DNA from: Oceanobacillus piezotolerans
GTDB lineage: Bacteria; Bacillota; Bacilli; Bacillales; Amphibacillaceae
Direction of reading: 5' to 3'
DNA length: 64,000 bases
Assembly: GCF_003665065.1 (NCBI RefSeq)
Contig: NZ_RCHR01000005.1
Coordinates: 186,001-250,000, forward strand
Every line of letters starts with the position of its first letter. Position 1 is the first letter of the stretch. Shown here piece by piece: positions 46,188-55,835 of this stretch. Position numbers and translations under genes: made by a program. The notes beneath the pieces were generated by a model that ran no database searches, was not told where the DNA came from, and saw only the letters and a list, made by a program, of their open reading frames with translations.

Positions 46188-48206
46188 CTATCTGTCCAAA
46201 AAGGAATCAAATAACTCTTCTAAAAATCCTCTATGTTCTACTTTTTCATAGGAATCGTAATGCGCAGAACACGCTTCTAATGGCTCTGTGCCTTCTTCAA
46301 AATACATAATCCGGCTCTCTTCGCATCCGCCCGTAGCCCGCATTCCTGTTACTGGATCGATTGGAACAGCTACCACACCAGGTGGGGCGGTGAATCCTTG
46401 TTTTGGCAAACCTTCATGAGCACTCTCCATAAACGATGCCCAAATCTGTTTTGCATAGGAGTTCTCTTTAATGAGCGTGATTGGTCGATTATCATCATAA
46501 CCAGTCCAAATACCAGCAACGAGACTTGGACTATAGCCGATCATCCAGCTATCAGAGATCGTCGTTCCGGATTTACCTGCATAGGTCCGGGTTAATTGAT
46601 TAATAATCGGGGAGCCAGTGACTGAAGTGTAGCCATCGAGCGCCCTATCAAACATTCCAGTTAATAAATCTGTTAAAATAAATGCATATCTGGGGTCTAG
46701 CAACAATTCTTTTTTTGGTTTATCTCGCTTGTACACGACCTTGCCATTACGATCTTTGATTTCCTCGATGAGATATCCTGTCACCGATTCCCCGCCGTTA
46801 GCAAGCATTCCATAGGCTGTCACCATCTCTTCGACGGAAACAGAGGCTGTCCCAAGTGCGAGGGAGGGAACTGCTGGCAAATCTTCTGAAATACCAAACT
46901 TGCTTGCAGTCTCTACAAGACGTTCCGGTGTTAAAAATAGATTGGTCTTGACTGCATAAATATTATCCGATAAAGCAATTGCTTGAGCGAGCGATATTGG
47001 TTCATAAGCATAGTAGTTATTAAAATTACTAGGTTGGTACACCTCTCCATCCTCGAGTTCAAAGGTAGTTGGTGTGCTTGCCAGTGTGGTTAGAGGGGTG
47101 TAGCCATTTGCTAATGCAGCATAATACAAAAACGGCTTAAATGTTGATCCTGCCATTCTTTTCGCATCCATCGCTCGGTTGAATGGACTCTCGGCGTAGG
47201 ATTTCCCTCCAACTATCGCTCGCACCGCACCTGAAAGGGGATCCAATGCCATCGCTCCTACTTCCAGCTCGGTGGAAGTAGGTACAGTATGCTGGATCGC
47301 CTGTTCAAGCTCTTTCTGCATGTGGATGTCCATGGTCGTATAAATCTCGTAACCCCCTGAGCGAAGGCTTTCTGAATCTATCTTTAGTAGTCTTGCAGCT
47401 TCGTTTAGCACCTCATCCTGAAAGTATGGACCAATTTCTAACTGTTCTTTCTCATCAACAGGAGCATAAACAAGTTTATGGCTTTTGGCATCTTGATAAG
47501 CTTCTTCTGAGATATAGCCATTATCCAGCATGGTCTGCAAAATCAACTGCTGGCGATTTTCTGCGTTCACCTTATGATTGAACGGAGAATAGTAGGTCGG
47601 TCCTTTAGGTATTCCTGCTAACATGCTGGATTCTGCCAAAGTTAGCTCATGGGCTGATTTATCAAAGAAATGCTTACTTGCTGCCTCTACTCCATGTGCT
47701 CCATGTCCAAAGTAAATGGTATTTAAATAAGCTTCTAAAATTTCCTCTTTTGAATAATGCATCTCGATGCGCACGGTATAAAAAGCTTCCTTTAACTTCC
47801 GGCTCCATGTTTTCTCATGACTTAGGTAGACATTGCGGGCAAGCTGCTGTGTTAACGTACTTGCGCCTTCCTCCAGAGACATGCTTTGAATGTTTTTCAG
47901 AATTGCACCAGCAATCCGCTTAAAGTCGAAGCCATGATGCTTGTAAAAATGGCGATCCTCGATAGCAAGAGTGGCATCAACAAGTGAAGGGGAAATATGT
48001 TCCAATTCCACCCAATACCGGTTTCCTAATCCCTTTTCCTCACCAATGACCTCACCAGACGAGCTATAATAAATAGTATTCTGATCCATCGTGAGAGAAG
48101 GTGGACCTAATAGAAATAAAATAAGTGATAGAGATAGAAAGGATAGTACAATCAAACCAATGATGCGAATGAATAGTTTAGATAATAATTGTAAATTTAT
48201 TTTCAT
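46188..48206 (-). CDS. pbpG: Penicillin-binding protein 1A-type transglycosylase/transpeptidase (PbpG)
   Basis: This bifunctional class A penicillin-binding protein has about 672 residues. A short cytoplasmic start and one membrane anchor (about 8-30) precede the glycosyltransferase domain with AIEDRHFYKHHGFDFKRI, EGASTLTQQLARNVYL and KLKEAFYTVRIE. The transpeptidase domain carries STFK (active-site Ser, about 364), SDN (about 425) and KSGTT (about 565). It makes and cross-links peptidoglycan outside the membrane. In B. subtilis pbpG (ywhE) acts in the forespore during spore wall synthesis and is the neighbour of speE. The start at 48206 follows TTGGAG; the ATG at 48248 has no support. Confidence 0.92.
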   Translation of the reverse strand: MKINLQLLSKLFIRIIGLIVLSFLSLSLILFLLGPPSLTMDQNTIYYSSSGEVIGEEKGLGNRYWVELEHISPSLVDATLAIEDRHFYKHHGFDFKRIAGAILKNIQSMSLEEGASTLTQQLARNVYLSHEKTWSRKLKEAFYTVRIEMHYSKEEILEAYLNTIYFGHGAHGVEAASKHFFDKSAHELTLAESSMLAGIPKGPTYYSPFNHKVNAENRQQLILQTMLDNGYISEEAYQDAKSHKLVYAPVDEKEQLEIGPYFQDEVLNEAARLLKIDSESLRSGGYEIYTTMDIHMQKELEQAIQHTVPTSTELEVGAMALDPLSGAVRAIVGGKSYAESPFNRAMDAKRMAGSTFKPFLYYAALANGYTPLTTLASTPTTFELEDGEVYQPSNFNNYYAYEPISLAQAIALSDNIYAVKTNLFLTPERLVETASKFGISEDLPAVPSLALGTASVSVEEMVTAYGMLANGGESVTGYLIEEIKDRNGKVVYKRDKPKKELLLDPRYAFILTDLLTGMFDRALDGYTSVTGSPIINQLTRTYAGKSGTTISDSWMIGYSPSLVAGIWTGYDDNRPITLIKENSYAKQIWASFMESAHEGLPKQGFTAPPGVVAVPIDPVTGMRATGGCEESRIMYFEEGTEPLEACSAHYDSYEKVEHRGFLEELFDSFLDR

Positions 48207-48465
48207 TGAATAACTCCAATATACTTCATAATGTGTTATTACTCTCATTATTGGAAAAGATAGAGAAAAATAAACTTTATGTACGTTTTTTTCAAAAATA
48301 GCTTGTATTTTTCATCAAATTCACTATAATCGTTATGTTTAGAGTTAACAAAAGCAGGTTAAAGAATTTTTAGAGAAACCTGTTTTAAATATATTGTTGA
48401 ATGTGGCAAAAAGTAGATAAACTTGTGACTTATTTAATTCAGTATATCTTGTGAAAACGTCTGGA

Positions 48466-48660
48466 AACACAATGGAAATAGTGCTGATGATTTCCGCTGC
48501 GGGCAGTACGCTTTCCGCGGGCAACGCCTCAGCCTCCTCGGAAGAAAACCACTTCCTGTGGGGTCTTCAGCTGTTGCTTTTCCCGCAGGAGTCGACTGCC
48601 CTCCGCTCCAATCACCACGTATGTAGAGTTGTGTTTCCTTTATAGCACCATTCTAGCGTA
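48466..48660. repeat. Dispersed GC-rich intergenic repeat, copy 2
   Basis: It contains inverted versions of the 23.4 kb element: CTTTCCGCGGGCAACG, GTGGGGTCTTCAGC and GCTTTTCCCGCAGGAG. A 3' part (GTCGACTGCCCTCCGCTCC, CACCACGTATG, AGAGTTGTGTTTCC) is shared with the 53.0 kb copy. It lacks the nested-hairpin module of copies 1 and 3. It lies in the 566-base gap between pbpG and speE, which holds no other feature that I can see. Confidence 0.78.
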
Positions 48661-48772
48661 GTGTATTTCCGTAGCGGTGTTACCCGCTATTTTAAATAAA
48701 GTTAATCAGCATTTTTATATTAAATTCTAGATTTTGAAGCGAAAAAACATACATAAAAGGAGCTGAAAGGCA

Positions 48773-49600
48773 TTGAGCTTATGGTTTACAGAAAAGCAGA
48801 CAAAGGATTTTGGGATTACAGCGAAAGTTAAACAAACGTTTGTTTCAGAGAGAACGGATTATCAGGAATTACAAATGGTAGAAACAGCAGAATGGGGTAA
48901 CATGCTTATCCTGGACGATATGGTAATGACGACAGAGAAGGATGAGTTTGTTTATCATGAAATGATCGCTCATGTTCCTTTATTTACCCATCCAAATCCC
49001 AAGGATGTCTTAATCGTAGGCGGTGGTGATGGCGGTGCTATACGTGAAGTATTAAAGCATCCATCTGTAGAAAAAGTCACATTGGTTGAAATTGACGGGA
49101 AGGTAATACAGTATTCCAAACAGTATTTACCAGAGATTGCTAGTGAATTTGACAATGAGCGTGTAGAAGTGAAAGTGGACGATGGCTTTATGTTTATAGC
49201 AAACAATAAGAATGCGTTTGATGTGATTATGGTGGATTCTACTGAACCAGTAGGACCTGCTGTAAATCTATTTAGTCAAGGTTTCTACACAGGAATTAGG
49301 GAAGCGCTGAAGGCAGACGGAGTTTTTGTTGCGCAAACAGACAATCCTTGGTTTAAGCCAGATTTAATCAAGCAAGCATTTAAAGATATAAAAGAAAGCT
49401 TTCCTGTCACACGGCTTTATACAGCTAACATTCCCACCTATCCAAGTGGTCTATGGACATTTACAATAGGAAGTAAGATTCATGATCCTTTAAAAGTAAA
49501 AGACGATCGCTTCATCGAAATAGAAACAAAGTATTATACTCGTGATCTTCATAAAGCAGCATTTGCACTTCCGAAATTTGTAAAGGACTTAACAGAATAG
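48773..49600 (+). CDS. speE: Spermidine synthase
   Basis: This 275-residue aminopropyltransferase makes spermidine from putrescine and decarboxylated SAM. Marks: [12 protein letters not shown] at the start, [55 protein letters not shown] (dcSAM binding), DDGFMFI and [20 protein letters not shown] (catalytic Asp). TTG 48773 is the start, with AAAGGAGCTG upstream, as in other Bacillaceae. It forms an operon with speB after 13 bases. Confidence 0.95.
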   Translation: MSLWFTEKQTKDFGITAKVKQTFVSERTDYQELQMVETAEWGNMLILDDMVMTTEKDEFVYHEMIAHVPLFTHPNPKDVLIVGGGDGGAIREVLKHPSVEKVTLVEIDGKVIQYSKQYLPEIASEFDNERVEVKVDDGFMFIANNKNAFDVIMVDSTEPVGPAVNLFSQGFYTGIREALKADGVFVAQTDNPWFKPDLIKQAFKDIKESFPVTRLYTANIPTYPSGLWTFTIGSKIHDPLKVKDDRFIEIETKYYTRDLHKAAFALPKFVKDLTE

Positions 49601-49613
49601 GGGGAAGCATCAC

Positions 49614-50489
49614 TTGCGATTTGATGAAGCATATTCAGGCAAAGTATTTATCATGTCAGGTACGGATTTTGATAATGCAAAAGCAGTGATATACGGTATG
49701 CCAATGGACTGGACAGTAAGTTTCCGTCCAGGTTCCCGTTTTGGTCCAAACCGGATTCGGGAGGCATCTATTGGTTTAGAAGAATACAGTCCATACATGG
49801 ATAAGCATTTAGAAGAAGTTGCTTATTTTGATGCAGGCGATATTCCGCTCCCATTTGGCAATGCAGAAAGAAGCTTAGGTCAGATTTATAAATATATCGA
49901 ACAGCTTCTTTCGTTAGATAAATTCCCAATTGGGCTTGGTGGTGAGCACCTTGTTACATGGCCAATCATTCAAGCGGTATATAAGAAGTACCCCGATCTA
50001 GCTCTTATTCACATTGATGCTCATGCCGACTTACGAGAAGAGTATGAGGGGGAGGCTCTTTCTCATTCGACCCCTATCCGTAAGATTTGTGATTTAATTG
50101 GAGCAGAGAACGTTTATTCATTCGGAATCCGTTCTGGTATGCGTGAGGAATTCCTTTTTGCAAAGGAAAGCGGTATGCATATGTTCAAATACGACGTTGC
50201 TGAACCATTAAAGGAAGTGCTCCCAACCCTGGCTGGCCGTCCAGTATATGTGACGATTGATATCGATGTACTAGACCCAGCCTATGCCCCTGGAACTGGA
50301 ACTGCTGAAGCTGGAGGAATCTCATCGAAGGAATTGCTTGAAGCAATCGGCTTGATTGCCAGATCAGATATGAATGTTGTTGGTGCAGACCTTGTCGAAG
50401 TAGCACCTGCTTATGATCATTCCGAAAAGACAGCGATCGCTGCGAGCAAATTTATTCGAGAAATCCTGCTTGGCTGGGTGAAAGGATAG
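49614..50489 (+). CDS. speB: Agmatinase
   Basis: This 291-residue ureohydrolase hydrolyses agmatine to putrescine and urea. The Mn-binding motifs are all visible: GGEHLVTWP, DAHADLREEYEGEALSHSTPIRKI, and DIDVLDPAYAPGTGTAEAGG. Together with speE it supplies spermidine from arginine via agmatine. The start is TTG 49614 after GGGGGAAG. The operon ends near an AGCATTCG/CGAATGCT hairpin at 50493-50521. Confidence 0.95.
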   Translation: MRFDEAYSGKVFIMSGTDFDNAKAVIYGMPMDWTVSFRPGSRFGPNRIREASIGLEEYSPYMDKHLEEVAYFDAGDIPLPFGNAERSLGQIYKYIEQLLSLDKFPIGLGGEHLVTWPIIQAVYKKYPDLALIHIDAHADLREEYEGEALSHSTPIRKICDLIGAENVYSFGIRSGMREEFLFAKESGMHMFKYDVAEPLKEVLPTLAGRPVYVTIDIDVLDPAYAPGTGTAEAGGISSKELLEAIGLIARSDMNVVGADLVEVAPAYDHSEKTAIAASKFIREILLGWVKG

Positions 50490-50492
50490 AAA

Positions 50493-50521
50493 AGCATTCG
50501 TTTTAGGGTCTGGCGAATGCT
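50493..50521 (+). terminator. Weak hairpin terminator after speB
   Basis: Perfect 8-bp arms AGCATTCG and CGAATGCT with a 13-base loop, followed by AAGTTTTCTT. The T-run is short, so it is a moderate candidate. Confidence 0.5.
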
Positions 50522-50570
50522 AAGTTTTCTTAGAGAAGAAAGTTTCTTTTGATTTAACGGAGCTTAACTT

Positions 50571-50640
50571 ATATATCGGCGGTTTGATATGTAGGCGTTT
50601 GTATAAATATAACACGATTTCAGGAATATATCGGCTTTTC
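50571..50640. repeat. Decayed tandem array with ATATATCGGC core
   Basis: Units begin near 50571, 50587, 50607 and 50626, two of them with the exact core ATATATCGGC, the complement of the GCCGATATAT core at 29957. It lies between speB and ywiB; the spacing is 16-20 bases. Confidence 0.55.
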
Positions 50641-50721
50641 CAATTTAAAGAGCTACATATATTGAAAAAACCCACAAGTTATCGCTATAATAGGCATTAT
50701 TAAATAGTTAGAGGCGATATA

Positions 50722-51162
50722 ATGAACCCAGTTCAAAAAAGGATCTCCCTTCATCTTCAAACAATCATTGACGATGGAGAAAATAAGGAGTATAACAAGG
50801 TACAAGAAGAGGGTTATTTCTTTCAAAAGGGTAAGCTGCATGTTATTACCTATGAAGAAATAACCGAGGAGAAAGCTACGATTAAAAACCTGATTACCAT
50901 CCAGAAAGATAAGGTGAACATAAAGCGAACTGGATTTGTGACAATGACGCAGATGTTCAAACCACAACAAATCACAGAAAATGTTTACAAGCATCCACAT
51001 GGAAGCTTGCATATGGAAACCTACACGAATCAGATTACATATCAATCACTGGCAGAACGGAATGAAGGGAAGTTAATCATTTCCTATACGGTAAAATTAA
51101 ATGGTCAAGAAGAACGGAAGCATGAGCTTGTATTAGTATTTAAAGAGGAGGATTCCAAATGA
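50722..51162 (+). CDS. ywiB: DUF1934 / YwiB family protein
   Basis: This 146-residue protein has a small beta-barrel (lipocalin-like) fold (B. subtilis YwiB): [17 protein letters not shown], then strands ending [35 protein letters not shown] and [25 protein letters not shown]. The function is unknown. The start follows TAGAGGCG. It overlaps argS by 4 bases, as is usual in this family, so it is coupled to arginyl-tRNA synthetase production. Confidence 0.88.
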   Translation: MNPVQKRISLHLQTIIDDGENKEYNKVQEEGYFFQKGKLHVITYEEITEEKATIKNLITIQKDKVNIKRTGFVTMTQMFKPQQITENVYKHPHGSLHMETYTNQITYQSLAERNEGKLIISYTVKLNGQEERKHELVLVFKEEDSK

Positions 51163-52829
51163 ACGTCTTAGAACAAACAGAAGGAACATTAAAGCAGGAA
51201 ATTAAAGCTGCTGTAGTTAAAGCTGGGCTGGCAACAAAAGAACAGGTACCTGAAGTAATTTTAGAAAAACCAAAAGATAAAGCACATGGTGATTTTGCCA
51301 CCAATATTGCAATGCAGCTCGCTAGAATTGCAAAGAAAGCACCGCGTCAAATCGCCGACGATATTATTGAAAACCTGGACCAAACGAAGGTATCGGTAGA
51401 AAAAGTAGAAATTGCTGGGCCAGGCTTTATTAACTTTTTCATGAAAAATGATTTTCTGGGAGAGATTATTCCCGCGATTCTAGAAGCTGGAGAAACATAT
51501 GGAAAATCAAAAACAGGTAATGGGGAACGCGTTCAAGTGGAGTTTGTTTCTGTAAACCCCACTGGTGACTTACATTTAGGGCATGCTCGTGGTGCAGCTT
51601 ATGGTGATGTATTATGCAATGTTCTTGAAGCTTCCGGCTATGAGGTGGAACGTGAATATTATATCAATGATGCTGGTAACCAGATTGATAACTTAGCTGT
51701 ATCTGTAGAAGCACGCTACCTGCAAGAACTTGGTCAGGATGCAGAGATGCCGGAAGATGGCTATCATGGTCAAGCCATCATAGAGATTGCGAAGAATATC
51801 GTACAGGAATACGGTGATGAATGGGCAAAGAAAGACAAGGAAGAGCGTATTTCCTTCTTTAAAGAGTTCGGGTTGCAATCCTCTTTGAATAACATTAAAA
51901 ATGACTTAAAGGATTTTCGAGTAGAATTTGATAATTGGTTCTCTGAAAAATCGCTTTATAAAGATGACAAGATAACAGATGCTATCAAAGTGCTGGAAGA
52001 AGGCAATTATATCTATGAAAAAGACGACGCTACATGGTTTAAATCAACTGATTTCGGCGATGATAAAGACCGCGTGCTTGTCAAAAATGATGGCAATTAC
52101 ACGTATTTGACACCAGATATTGCCTATCATAAAGATAAACTGGACCGTGGCTTTGACCATATTATTAACGTATGGGGCGCAGACCATCATGGGTATGTAC
52201 CAAGAATGCGCGCAGCAATCCAAGCCTTAGGTTATCCAGTAGAGAAATTTGACGTGAAAATCATCCAAATGGTTAACCTTTTCGAAGGCGGAGAAAAAAT
52301 CCGGATGAGTAAGCGTACTGGGAAAGCCGTAGCACTTAGAGACTTAATTGAGGATGTTGGTGTAGATGCAGCACGTTATTTCTTTGTAACGCGTTCCAAC
52401 GATTCTCAGCTTGACTTTGATATGGATTTAGCTCGCTCACAATCGAACGATAACCCAATTTTCTATGTTCAATATGCGCATGCTAGAATTTGCACGATGT
52501 TAGAGCAAGCGAAAAACAAGGGATTCGATACAGAAGCTAACTTTGATGCCTCTCTTTTAACAGCTGAAAAAGAAGTGGACCTATTGAAGAAGCTTGGTGA
52601 ACTTCCGCAAGTAGTAGTAGAGGCAGCACAAAAACAAATGCCACATAAAGTTACACAGTACGTATTTGATTTAGCATCCTTATTGCATAGCTTCTACAAT
52701 GCGGAAAAAGTTTTAGATGCGGATAATAGAGAATTAACAAGCGCAAGAATTGCACTAATGAAAGCCGTTCGAATTGCATTAGCGAATGGATTGAAATTAA
52801 TTGGTGTAAGTGCGCCGGAGAAAATGTAA
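51159..52829 (+). CDS. argS: Arginyl-tRNA synthetase
   Basis: This 556-residue class I synthetase has the N-terminal tRNA D-loop recognition domain ([19 protein letters not shown]), the HIGH motif as [12 protein letters not shown] (about 130), the KMSK-like [10 protein letters not shown] (about 380) and the C-terminal DALR anticodon-binding domain ([20 protein letters not shown]). It charges tRNA-Arg in the cytoplasm. ATG 51159 overlaps the ywiB stop; GAGGAGG lies upstream. No terminator is obvious after it; the repeat region follows. Confidence 0.97.
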   Translation: MNVLEQTEGTLKQEIKAAVVKAGLATKEQVPEVILEKPKDKAHGDFATNIAMQLARIAKKAPRQIADDIIENLDQTKVSVEKVEIAGPGFINFFMKNDFLGEIIPAILEAGETYGKSKTGNGERVQVEFVSVNPTGDLHLGHARGAAYGDVLCNVLEASGYEVEREYYINDAGNQIDNLAVSVEARYLQELGQDAEMPEDGYHGQAIIEIAKNIVQEYGDEWAKKDKEERISFFKEFGLQSSLNNIKNDLKDFRVEFDNWFSEKSLYKDDKITDAIKVLEEGNYIYEKDDATWFKSTDFGDDKDRVLVKNDGNYTYLTPDIAYHKDKLDRGFDHIINVWGADHHGYVPRMRAAIQALGYPVEKFDVKIIQMVNLFEGGEKIRMSKRTGKAVALRDLIEDVGVDAARYFFVTRSNDSQLDFDMDLARSQSNDNPIFYVQYAHARICTMLEQAKNKGFDTEANFDASLLTAEKEVDLLKKLGELPQVVVEAAQKQMPHKVTQYVFDLASLLHSFYNAEKVLDADNRELTSARIALMKAVRIALANGLKLIGVSAPEKM

Positions 52830-52889
52830 TCTGTCTTTTTAAAGTGCATAGGCAGGGATTAACTCCGATTAGTTTAATTAATTCAGTAT

Positions 52890-53310
52890 AGTGCGGGGAA
52901 ATCGCTGCGGAAATACACTGCGCTTTCCACGGGCGGCTGCTGAGCCTCCTCGAGACTGTCGTCTCTGCGGGGTCTCACCTAGGCCTGTCCTCCCGCAGGA
53001 GTCTTCGTGTTTTCTCCGCTAGTCTGGTGCTATAAAGAAAACACAACTCAACATATGAAGTGATTGGAGCGGAGGGCAGTCGACTCCTCGAAAAAGAAAA
53101 GCACTTTTTCTTCGTGCGATGTATCGCTACCGAGCCTTTCTTGTCCTGCGGGAAAAGCAACAAGCGAAGACCCCACAGGAGGGGTTCAAAGGCTAAGAAC
53201 GCCCCATCCTGGGGCAAGGCCTTTGTGACCAACGTCCTGTTGGCCCGAGGCTGAGACGTTGCCCGCGGAAAGCGACTGCCCGTAGCGGAAATCACGAGCG
53301 CATATTTTCA
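52890..53310. repeat. Dispersed GC-rich intergenic repeat, composite copy 3
   Basis: Two copies of the element lie in opposite orientations: 52890-53045 (inverted) and 53060-53300. The second has CCTGCGGGAAAAGCAAC and the nested-hairpin module: CAAAGGC (53187) with GCCTTTG (53219), GCCCC/GGGGC (53201-53215), CCAAC/GTTGG (53229-53243). The stems are conserved with copy 1, while spacer bases differ. The junction holds GGAGCGGAGGGCAGTCG shared with copy 2. It fills most of the 811-base gap between argS and ywjF and encodes nothing I can support. Confidence 0.82.
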
Positions 53311-53524
53311 AAGTTTCCGGTGTGCAAAACATTATTATTTTGAATATAGTTAAACAGCATTTCCTATCGAAACATGAAGTATAAAACCATTATATAGAAA
53401 CAAGGCTTTAATAATATCTGTTTATAAGACGCTCTATTTAACACCATTTCCTTTACAATTAACAGGATATGGTGTATTTTATATTCTAAATAGACTGTAA
53501 AATGTAAAAATTGAATAAAATATG

Positions 53525-53552
53525 TTGACTGAATGCTCATTCATATTATAGA
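53525..53552 (+). promoter_or_regulatory. Promoter with TetR-type operator upstream of ywjF
   Basis: TTGACT (53525-53530) and TATAGA (53547-53552) are 16 bases apart. The spacer holds TGAATG-CT-CATTCA (53530-53543), a palindrome with 6-bp arms. A very similar TGAACG-AG-CGTTCA lies before the thiolase gene. This placement would let a repressor block RNA polymerase. Confidence 0.65.
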
Positions 53553-53640
53553 GTAGGAGGTAATAGAATAGAAAGAAGGAATGGACATTCCAGAGTATGA
53601 AATCGTTATCATGCAACGATAGACAAAGGGGGAGAGGGAA

Positions 53641-55752
53641 ATGGAAACGTTCCTAATTATCAATTGGATCGCATTTTTAGCAGTCACCTTTTATGCACTT
53701 TACTTATTTGCTAGAGTCATAGCGACTCGGATTTCCTACATTCGTTTAGGAAAGAAATCCGAGTATGATGGAGAGCTAAAGCTGCGCTTGAAACGCGTAG
53801 GTACGATTGTTTTTGGACAATCTAAACTGCTAAAGGACAAAAAGTCAGGTGCCATTCATGTCATGATGTTTTATGGATTTATTCTTGTTCAATTTGGAGC
53901 TATTGATATGTTTGTAAAAGGGTTAGCTCCTGGAAATCATCTGCCTTTTGGTATTTTCTATCCAGGCTTTGTATTTTTCCAAGAGATTGTCACACTGACT
54001 ATCTTGGTTGCAGTCATCTGGGCTTTTTATCGCCGTTATATTGAAAAGCTAGTTCGTCTGAAACGTGGTTTTAAAGCAGGACTTGTTCTAATTTTTATTG
54101 GTACGTTAATGCTTTCTGTATTGTTTGGAAATGGGATGAGCCTTATATGGTTTGATCATGAACCGACTTGGACAGAGCCTGTGGCTAGTGTAATTGCTTT
54201 GGCTTTTGGATTCTTGTCTGCCGATGCTGCAATGATTTTATTTTATATTGCCTGGTGGGTACATACTCTAACACTGCTAACCTTCCTTGTTTATGTTCCC
54301 CAATCGAAGCACGCGCATTTAATAGCCGCACCGATCAATGTCTTCCTAAGCAAAAAAGTACCTGGAAAATTAAAGAAACTAGACTTTGAAATCGATGATG
54401 AAGCAGAAGAAAGTGAAGAGGAAATCTCTTTTGGTGTTGGAAAGGTAGAGGATTTCGAGCAACATCAGATGCTGGACTTCTATGCATGCGTGGAATGTGG
54501 GCGCTGTACGGATGTATGTCCCGCTGCTGGTACAGGGAAGATGCTGTCACCAATGGATATTATGATAAAGCTCCGTGACCACCTGACAGAAAAAGGGGCA
54601 GCTGTAACAGGGAAGCAAGCATGGGTGCCTGCCTATGCATTTAGTGATGCAAGAGGAAACCTAGCAAGCGCTGGTGGAGAAGCAGCTGCGACGATTCAGC
54701 AAGCGAGCTTAATTGGAGATGTGATCACAGAAGCAGAGCTAACTGCTTGTACAACCTGCCGTAATTGCGAGGATGCTTGTCCAGTAAGCAATGAACATGT
54801 TGGGACGATTATCGATATGCGCCGTTACTTAGTGATGACAGAAGGGAAAATGGATTCGGATATTCAACGGGCGGTCATGAATATTGAACGCCAAGGAAAC
54901 CCTTGGGGATTATCGAAGAAGGATCGCATCAAATGGCGTGAAGAGGATGAATCAGTTTATATTCCTACAGTAAAAGAGTTGAAGAAGGAAGGAAAGGATT
55001 TTGAATATCTTTTCTGGGTAGGATCGATGGGATCGTATGATAGCCGAAGCCAGAAGATTGCAATGGCCTTTGCAAGGTTAATGAATAAGGCTGGTGTGAG
55101 CTTTGCTATCCTTGGAAATCAGGAAGCGAACTCTGGTGATACGGCAAGGCGAATTGGAAATGAGTTCCTTTTCCAGGAAATTGCCGAGAAAAATATCAAA
55201 ACATTCCAAAAAAATGAAGTGAAGAAGATCGTAACGATTGACCCGCATGCATATAATATTTTTAAAAACGAATATCCAGACTTTGGATTTGAGGCAGAGG
55301 TATACCATCATACTCAATTATTGTTTGATCTGGTAAGAGCAGGGAAACTGACACCGAAGCGTTCAATCAATCAGCGCTTAACCTATCACGATTCTTGTTA
55401 TTTAGGAAGGTACAATGGGGTTTACGATCCACCAAGGGAAATCCTGCAATCTATTCCAGGGCTTGAATTAGTAGAAATGGATCGCAGCCGTGAAAGTGGA
55501 ATGTGCTGTGGAGCTGGAGGTGGCTTAATGTGGGCTGAGGAAACAACAGGAACGCGGATAAATGTAGCACGCACAGAACAGGCTCTAGCTGTTTCACCGA
55601 ACTTAATTTCTACAGCATGTCCATTCTGCTTAACGATGATTAGTGATGGAACGAAAGCGAAGGAAGTAGAAGAAGATATTAGCACAATGGATGTATCGGA
55701 AATTCTAGCGCTATCTGTTTTAGAGAACCAAGATGATTCGGTCGCATCTTAA
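53641..55752 (+). CDS. ywjF: Membrane-bound (Fe-S)-binding oxidoreductase YwjF
   Basis: This 703-residue protein has an N-terminal membrane part with about six helices (NarI-like, with several His for heme; residues 1-225). Two [4Fe-4S] ferredoxin motifs follow: CVECGRCTDVCP (about 285) and CTTCRNCEDACP (about 377). Two CCG domains follow (HDSCYLGRYNGVYDPPREIL and SRESGMCCGAGGG), as in heterodisulfide reductase subunits. It probably passes electrons from acyl-CoA dehydrogenases and electron transfer flavoprotein to the membrane quinone pool, the role expected in this operon. The start ATG 53641 follows GGGGGAGAGGG. Confidence 0.92.
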   Translation: METFLIINWIAFLAVTFYALYLFARVIATRISYIRLGKKSEYDGELKLRLKRVGTIVFGQSKLLKDKKSGAIHVMMFYGFILVQFGAIDMFVKGLAPGNHLPFGIFYPGFVFFQEIVTLTILVAVIWAFYRRYIEKLVRLKRGFKAGLVLIFIGTLMLSVLFGNGMSLIWFDHEPTWTEPVASVIALAFGFLSADAAMILFYIAWWVHTLTLLTFLVYVPQSKHAHLIAAPINVFLSKKVPGKLKKLDFEIDDEAEESEEEISFGVGKVEDFEQHQMLDFYACVECGRCTDVCPAAGTGKMLSPMDIMIKLRDHLTEKGAAVTGKQAWVPAYAFSDARGNLASAGGEAAATIQQASLIGDVITEAELTACTTCRNCEDACPVSNEHVGTIIDMRRYLVMTEGKMDSDIQRAVMNIERQGNPWGLSKKDRIKWREEDESVYIPTVKELKKEGKDFEYLFWVGSMGSYDSRSQKIAMAFARLMNKAGVSFAILGNQEANSGDTARRIGNEFLFQEIAEKNIKTFQKNEVKKIVTIDPHAYNIFKNEYPDFGFEAEVYHHTQLLFDLVRAGKLTPKRSINQRLTYHDSCYLGRYNGVYDPPREILQSIPGLELVEMDRSRESGMCCGAGGGLMWAEETTGTRINVARTEQALAVSPNLISTACPFCLTMISDGTKAKEVEEDISTMDVSEILALSVLENQDDSVAS

Positions 55753-55754
55753 GA

Positions 55755-55783
55755 AAGAGAGAGGTTGTACCTCTCTCTTCTAT
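55755..55783 (+). terminator. Terminator after ywjF
   Basis: AGAGAGAGGT and ACCTCTCTCT with a TGT loop are followed by TCTATT, a moderate T-run. It separates ywjF from the thiolase transcript. Confidence 0.7.
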
Positions 55784-55794
55784 TACACCTTGTC

Positions 55795-55808
55795 TGAACG
55801 AGCGTTCA
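55795..55808 (+). promoter_or_regulatory. TetR-type operator upstream of the thiolase gene
   Basis: TGAACG-AG-CGTTCA has 6-bp palindromic arms, 28 bases before the start codon, with TTGTCT just upstream as a possible -35. It matches the ywjF operator in the pattern TGAAYG-NN-CRTTCA. Confidence 0.62.
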
Positions 55809-55835
55809 ATCAATAAAAAATAAGGAGTGAGAATA

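Noticed and set aside
50653..51045. A 130-residue hydrophobic protein opposite ywiB
   Set aside because: It is the antisense shadow of ywiB, which has good homology and coupling to argS.
53060..53295. Open frames across the 53 kb repeat as genes
   Set aside because: They follow the GC-rich repeat, have no ribosome binding site, and the same stretches occur in other repeat copies in different frames.
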